Shown here: positions 61,124 through 64,000 of the stretch, in pieces
Layout of the letters: each line of letters begins with the position of its first letter
How positions within the stretch are numbered: position 1 is the first letter of the stretch
NCBI RefSeq assembly: GCF_013141715.1
Contig: NZ_WHOA01000085.1
Coordinates: 62,001-126,000, forward strand
Direction of reading: 5' to 3'
From: Paenibacillus phytorum
GTDB lineage: Bacteria; Bacillota; Bacilli; Paenibacillales; NBRC-103111
DNA: 64,000 nt
Notes under the pieces: model-generated
Told to the model about the DNA's origin: nothing
Seen by the model: only the letters and a program-made list of their open reading frames with translations
Database searches by the model: none
Position numbers and translations under genes: made by a program

Positions 61124-62788
61124 TTAGATGCCCATCATCGGTACGCGAACGCCGCGTTCCTTCGCCGTTTCAATGGCAATGTCATAACCGGCATCAGCGT
61201 GACGGATGACGCCCATTCCAGGGTCTGTGTTCAATACGCGCTCTAATCTTTCGTCCGCTTCCTTGGAACCGTCCGCAACGACAACCATACCTGCGTGCAG
61301 GGAGTAGCCCATGCCTACGCCGCCTCCATGATGGACGGAAACCCAGCTCGCACCGGATGCTGTATTCACAAGCGCGTTCAATATAGCCCAGTCGCCCACA
61401 ACATCGCTGCCGTCCTTCATGGACTCGGTCTCACGGTTTGGAGAAGCCACGGAACCGCAATCCAGATGATCACGTCCAATAACGATCGGTGCGGATAATT
61501 CTCCATTGCGTACCATTTCGTTAATCGCCAGACCCATCTTAGCCCGTTCCCCATAACCTAACCAGCAGATACGAGCTGGTAAACCTTGGAACGCTACTTT
61601 TTCTCTTGCCAATTCGATCCATTTACGCAAATGCGCATTTTCTGGGAACAGTTTCAAAGCAAGCTCATCCGTTTTATAGATATCTTCCGGATTACCGGAC
61701 AAAGCCGCCCAACGGAACGGTCCTTTTCCTTCGCAGAAGAGCGGACGAATGTAAGCCGGAACAAATCCAGGGAAGTTAAAGGCATCCTTAACCCCTTCAT
61801 CAAGAGCCACTTGGCGGATATTATTGCCGTAATCAAATACGGTTGAACCAAGTTTTTGAAGATCAAGCATCGCTTGCACATGCGCAGCCATCGATTTCTT
61901 GGACAGCTTCACATATTGCGTCGGATCGTTTTTACGCAAGTCAGCCGCAGCTTCCAATGAATAACCGACAGGCACATAGCCGTTAAGCGGATCGTGAGCC
62001 GAAGTTTGATCGGTTACGAAATCAGGCACAATTCCCCGTTTCACAAATTCCGCGAACACCTCTGCAGCGTTTCCTACTAGCCCAATAGCGAGCGCTCTCC
62101 CCTCAGCTTTCGCTTCGTTCGCAAGCTTCAAAGCCTCATCCAGATCGTAAACCATGACGTCGCAATAACGCGTGTCGATTCTGCGTTGAATACGAGTCGG
62201 ATCAACGTCTACACCGATGACCACGCCATCGTTCATCGTTACAGCGAGCGGTTGAGCGCCACCCATGCCGCCAAGTCCGGCTGTTAATGTCAAGGTACCT
62301 CTTAATGTGCCTCCCGAATGCTGCCTAGCTGCCTCAGCGAAGGTCTCATAGGTTCCTTGCAAAATGCCTTGCGTACCGATATAAATCCAGCTGCCAGCCG
62401 TCATTTGGCCGTACATCATAAGACCCTGTTTATCGAGTTCATGGAACGTCTCCCAGTTGGCATATGCCGGAACAATGACCGAGTTCGAGATGAGAACCCG
62501 CGGCGCATGCGAATGCGTTCTGAATACGCCAACCGGTTTCCCGGATTGTACAAGAAGCGTTTCATCCGCTTCCAGGTTCGTTAAACATTCTACGATTTTG
62601 TCATAAGATTCCCAGTTACGTGCAGCCTTGCCGATTCCTCCATAGACGACGAGATCTTCCGGACGTTCGGCTACGTCAGGGTCCAGATTGTTCATCAACA
62701 TACGCAGGACAGCTTCCTGCTGCCACCCTTTTGCTGTTAGCTTCGTTCCGTGTGCTGCTCGAATCGTACGTTTGACTGTTTGTTCCAT
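61124..62788 (-). CDS. hutU: urocanate hydratase
   Basis: A 554-residue NAD-containing urocanase converting urocanate to imidazolonepropionate. Active site [19 protein letters not shown] near residues 410-428, NAD motif [16 protein letters not shown] (~165-180), and [16 protein letters not shown]. The N-terminus [21 protein letters not shown] is the family start. It follows hutG by 30 bp. Confidence 0.97.
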   Translation of the reverse strand: MEQTVKRTIRAAHGTKLTAKGWQQEAVLRMLMNNLDPDVAERPEDLVVYGGIGKAARNWESYDKIVECLTNLEADETLLVQSGKPVGVFRTHSHAPRVLISNSVIVPAYANWETFHELDKQGLMMYGQMTAGSWIYIGTQGILQGTYETFAEAARQHSGGTLRGTLTLTAGLGGMGGAQPLAVTMNDGVVIGVDVDPTRIQRRIDTRYCDVMVYDLDEALKLANEAKAEGRALAIGLVGNAAEVFAEFVKRGIVPDFVTDQTSAHDPLNGYVPVGYSLEAAADLRKNDPTQYVKLSKKSMAAHVQAMLDLQKLGSTVFDYGNNIRQVALDEGVKDAFNFPGFVPAYIRPLFCEGKGPFRWAALSGNPEDIYKTDELALKLFPENAHLRKWIELAREKVAFQGLPARICWLGYGERAKMGLAINEMVRNGELSAPIVIGRDHLDCGSVASPNRETESMKDGSDVVGDWAILNALVNTASGASWVSVHHGGGVGMGYSLHAGMVVVADGSKEADERLERVLNTDPGMGVIRHADAGYDIAIETAKERGVRVPMMGI

Positions 62789-62818
62789 GAATAGTCACTC
62801 CTCTATGTTGTGTTCGAA

Positions 62819-63787
62819 TTAGTTTCTTTTCATATATCCCGTCAAGAAAGTCAAGATGACATGCAAGGCAGTCCTGACCGTCGCTCTACGGGGATCTTGC
62901 ATTGGATCTACACAAACAATATCAAAGCCTCGTACCTTAGAATGCTGTCCTAATAGGAATACCGCTTCCAACAACTGCCATGAGGTCATTCCGGCTGGAA
63001 CGAGTGCTGGCACACCTGGCGCATAAGCTTGATCTAGTACATCCATGTCAACGGTTACATAAATGGCATCTGTCCCGTCACCGGCAACCTCTAGCGCCTT
63101 TTCCACCAAAGCCTCGATTCCTTCTTTGGCTACTTGACGCGCCGTATATTGGGTAATTCCTTGCGCCATGGCGTATTCATGATACGCTCTTGAATTGGCA
63201 AAGCTGTGAAGTCCGATTTGCGCAATATGGCGACCTTCAACCGTGCCCGATTCGATCAACCCGCGGATTGGCGTTCCGTTGGAAGGACCTCCGTCCTCCA
63301 GATTCCGGACATCCATGTGGGAGTCAAGCTGAACGATACCCACCTTACCACCGACATGGTGCTTAAACGCTTTCACTGAGGGGCAAGTAATGGAGTGATC
63401 ACCACCAGCAATAATCGGGAACAAATGAGGCATAGCTGCGTAAATGTTCTTCAGCCCTTGTTCGATATTGGCATGACAGCGCAGCAGATCCGTCACGTGC
63501 ATTTGGATATCACCAAGATCACGCGCTTGCAATTCCTGCAAATCGACACCGTGGTCGATACTGTACGTCGTAACATTTGCAAATAATTCCCGTAAGGCAT
63601 TCGGTGTCATCGAAGCGCCTGAAATACTGATTGACGTCTTAGAAAGCGGAACACCGATGAAACCGACTTGGACATCTTCCTCGCCTTCCCAAGGGGTCAA
63701 CCACTGGGATACCTTGGTCTCGAATCGATCCCGCCAATTAGAGTTTCGTACGAATTCTGGCGGATTCAGCAGTTCAATTTGTCTCAA
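62819..63787 (-). CDS. hutG: formimidoylglutamase
   Basis: A 322-residue arginase-fold Mn2+ hydrolase splitting N-formimidoylglutamate into glutamate and formamide. Metal-ligand strings: GGDHSITCPSV, VQLDSHMDVRN and VTVDMDVLDQAYAPG. TTG 63787 is the start: AGGAGG lies 9 bp upstream and the product begins MRQIELLNPPEF. First gene of the unit. About 150 bp upstream is a cre-like site. Confidence 0.95.
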   Translation of the reverse strand: MRQIELLNPPEFVRNSNWRDRFETKVSQWLTPWEGEEDVQVGFIGVPLSKTSISISGASMTPNALRELFANVTTYSIDHGVDLQELQARDLGDIQMHVTDLLRCHANIEQGLKNIYAAMPHLFPIIAGGDHSITCPSVKAFKHHVGGKVGIVQLDSHMDVRNLEDGGPSNGTPIRGLIESGTVEGRHIAQIGLHSFANSRAYHEYAMAQGITQYTARQVAKEGIEALVEKALEVAGDGTDAIYVTVDMDVLDQAYAPGVPALVPAGMTSWQLLEAVFLLGQHSKVRGFDIVCVDPMQDPRRATVRTALHVILTFLTGYMKRN

Positions 63788-63932
63788 AGCTGCTTCCCTC
63801 CTGTAGGTTGATAAAACAATGTTTGTTTGTTTCTATGAATACATCATACTTAAAAAAGAGGCATCTGAATCTAGTCGAATTTGCTGAAAGGTAGCACAAT
63901 ATTACGATTTAACTTTAAAGTGATAATTTGTA

Positions 63933-63946
63933 TGAAAACGCTTAAA
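63933..63946. promoter_or_regulatory. cre-like site upstream of hutG
   Basis: TGAAAACGCTTAAA matches TGWAARCGYTWNCW at 13 of 14 positions (A for C at position 13). CcpA control of hut is known in Bacillus subtilis. Confidence 0.45.
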
Positions 63947-63972
63947 AGCCAACCCCTGAGCGGATTGGCTTA
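63944..63972 (-). terminator. possible terminator of an off-window minus-strand gene
   Basis: AAGCCAA / TTGGCTT with a 12-nt loop and TTTTAAG beyond it on the minus strand; modest stem. The last 28 bases of the window show no assignable gene. Confidence 0.45.
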
Positions 63973-64000
63973 AAGAAGCTATTGCAATAACACTAGCACT

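Noticed and set aside
63902-64000. Minus-strand open frame reaching the right edge
   Set aside because: Short, without family pattern, and it contains a terminator-like hairpin and a cre-like site; more likely noncoding. The adjacent sequence would decide.

Overview
The window looks like chromosomal DNA of an endospore-forming Bacillota, most likely Paenibacillus or a close relative. The support is gene content rather than any marker gene: a Spo0E-like protein, a cytochrome bd with a CydS-type subunit, an SR1P-like peptide and CcpN next to a GapB-type dehydrogenase, and several LplB/LplC importers paired with YesM/YesN two-component systems. There is no rRNA, tRNA, CRISPR array, prophage or transposase that I can see. 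From about 8.8 kb to the end essentially every gene is on the minus strand.

Layout. 0-6 kb (mostly plus): a cut-off LysR regulator divergent from a SufS-like cysteine desulfurase, a MocR/PdxR-type regulator broken by a one-base frameshift, and a TetR/Tet(L)-like efflux pair with matching operators, followed by a small DUF5519-like protein. 6-9 kb: cydA-cydB-cydS. 8.8-10.4 kb: a Spo0E-like gene and an ArsR/SRPBCC pair. 10.9-14.5 kb: cysJI assimilatory sulfite reductase. 15-20.4 kb: a gluconeogenic operon, gapB-like > SR1P-like > ppdK > ccpN > PPDK regulatory protein.

20.7-31 kb: sugar cluster 1. It has a GH130 phosphorylase (frameshifted), YesM/YesN, two lipoprotein binding proteins, two permeases and a leftover carbohydrate-binding fragment. 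A ~30-bp motif placed identically in front of its two transcription units is the probable YesN site. 31-33.3 kb: an Rrf2 regulator with a thioredoxin-reductase-like flavoprotein, then a membrane protein and an array of three palindromes. 33.6-47.8 kb: sugar cluster 2, an alpha-mannoside/N-glycan type locus (GH125, a GH-A clan hydrolase, GH38, importer, YesM/YesN). 48-55 kb: MurNAc recycling (MurR-like RpiR regulator, YbbE-like serine hydrolase, importer, MurNAc kinase, MurQ).

55-64 kb: histidine catabolism (hutG-hutU-hutI) joined with glutamate dehydrogenase, malic enzyme, HutD and an N-methyl amino-acid oxidase. This run could carry histidine carbon through glutamate and 2-oxoglutarate to malate and pyruvate; hutH is absent.

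I found no clearly unprecedented multi-gene system. The most interesting points are the SR1P-like ORF built into the gap-ppdK operon, the shared YesN-type box in cluster 1, an exact copy of the MurR-like operator in front of the Spo0E-like gene, two candidate ATA starts (ccpN and a mini-protein before cydA), the three-palindrome array at 33.4 kb, and a GH-A clan enzyme of unknown specificity between two alpha-mannosidases.
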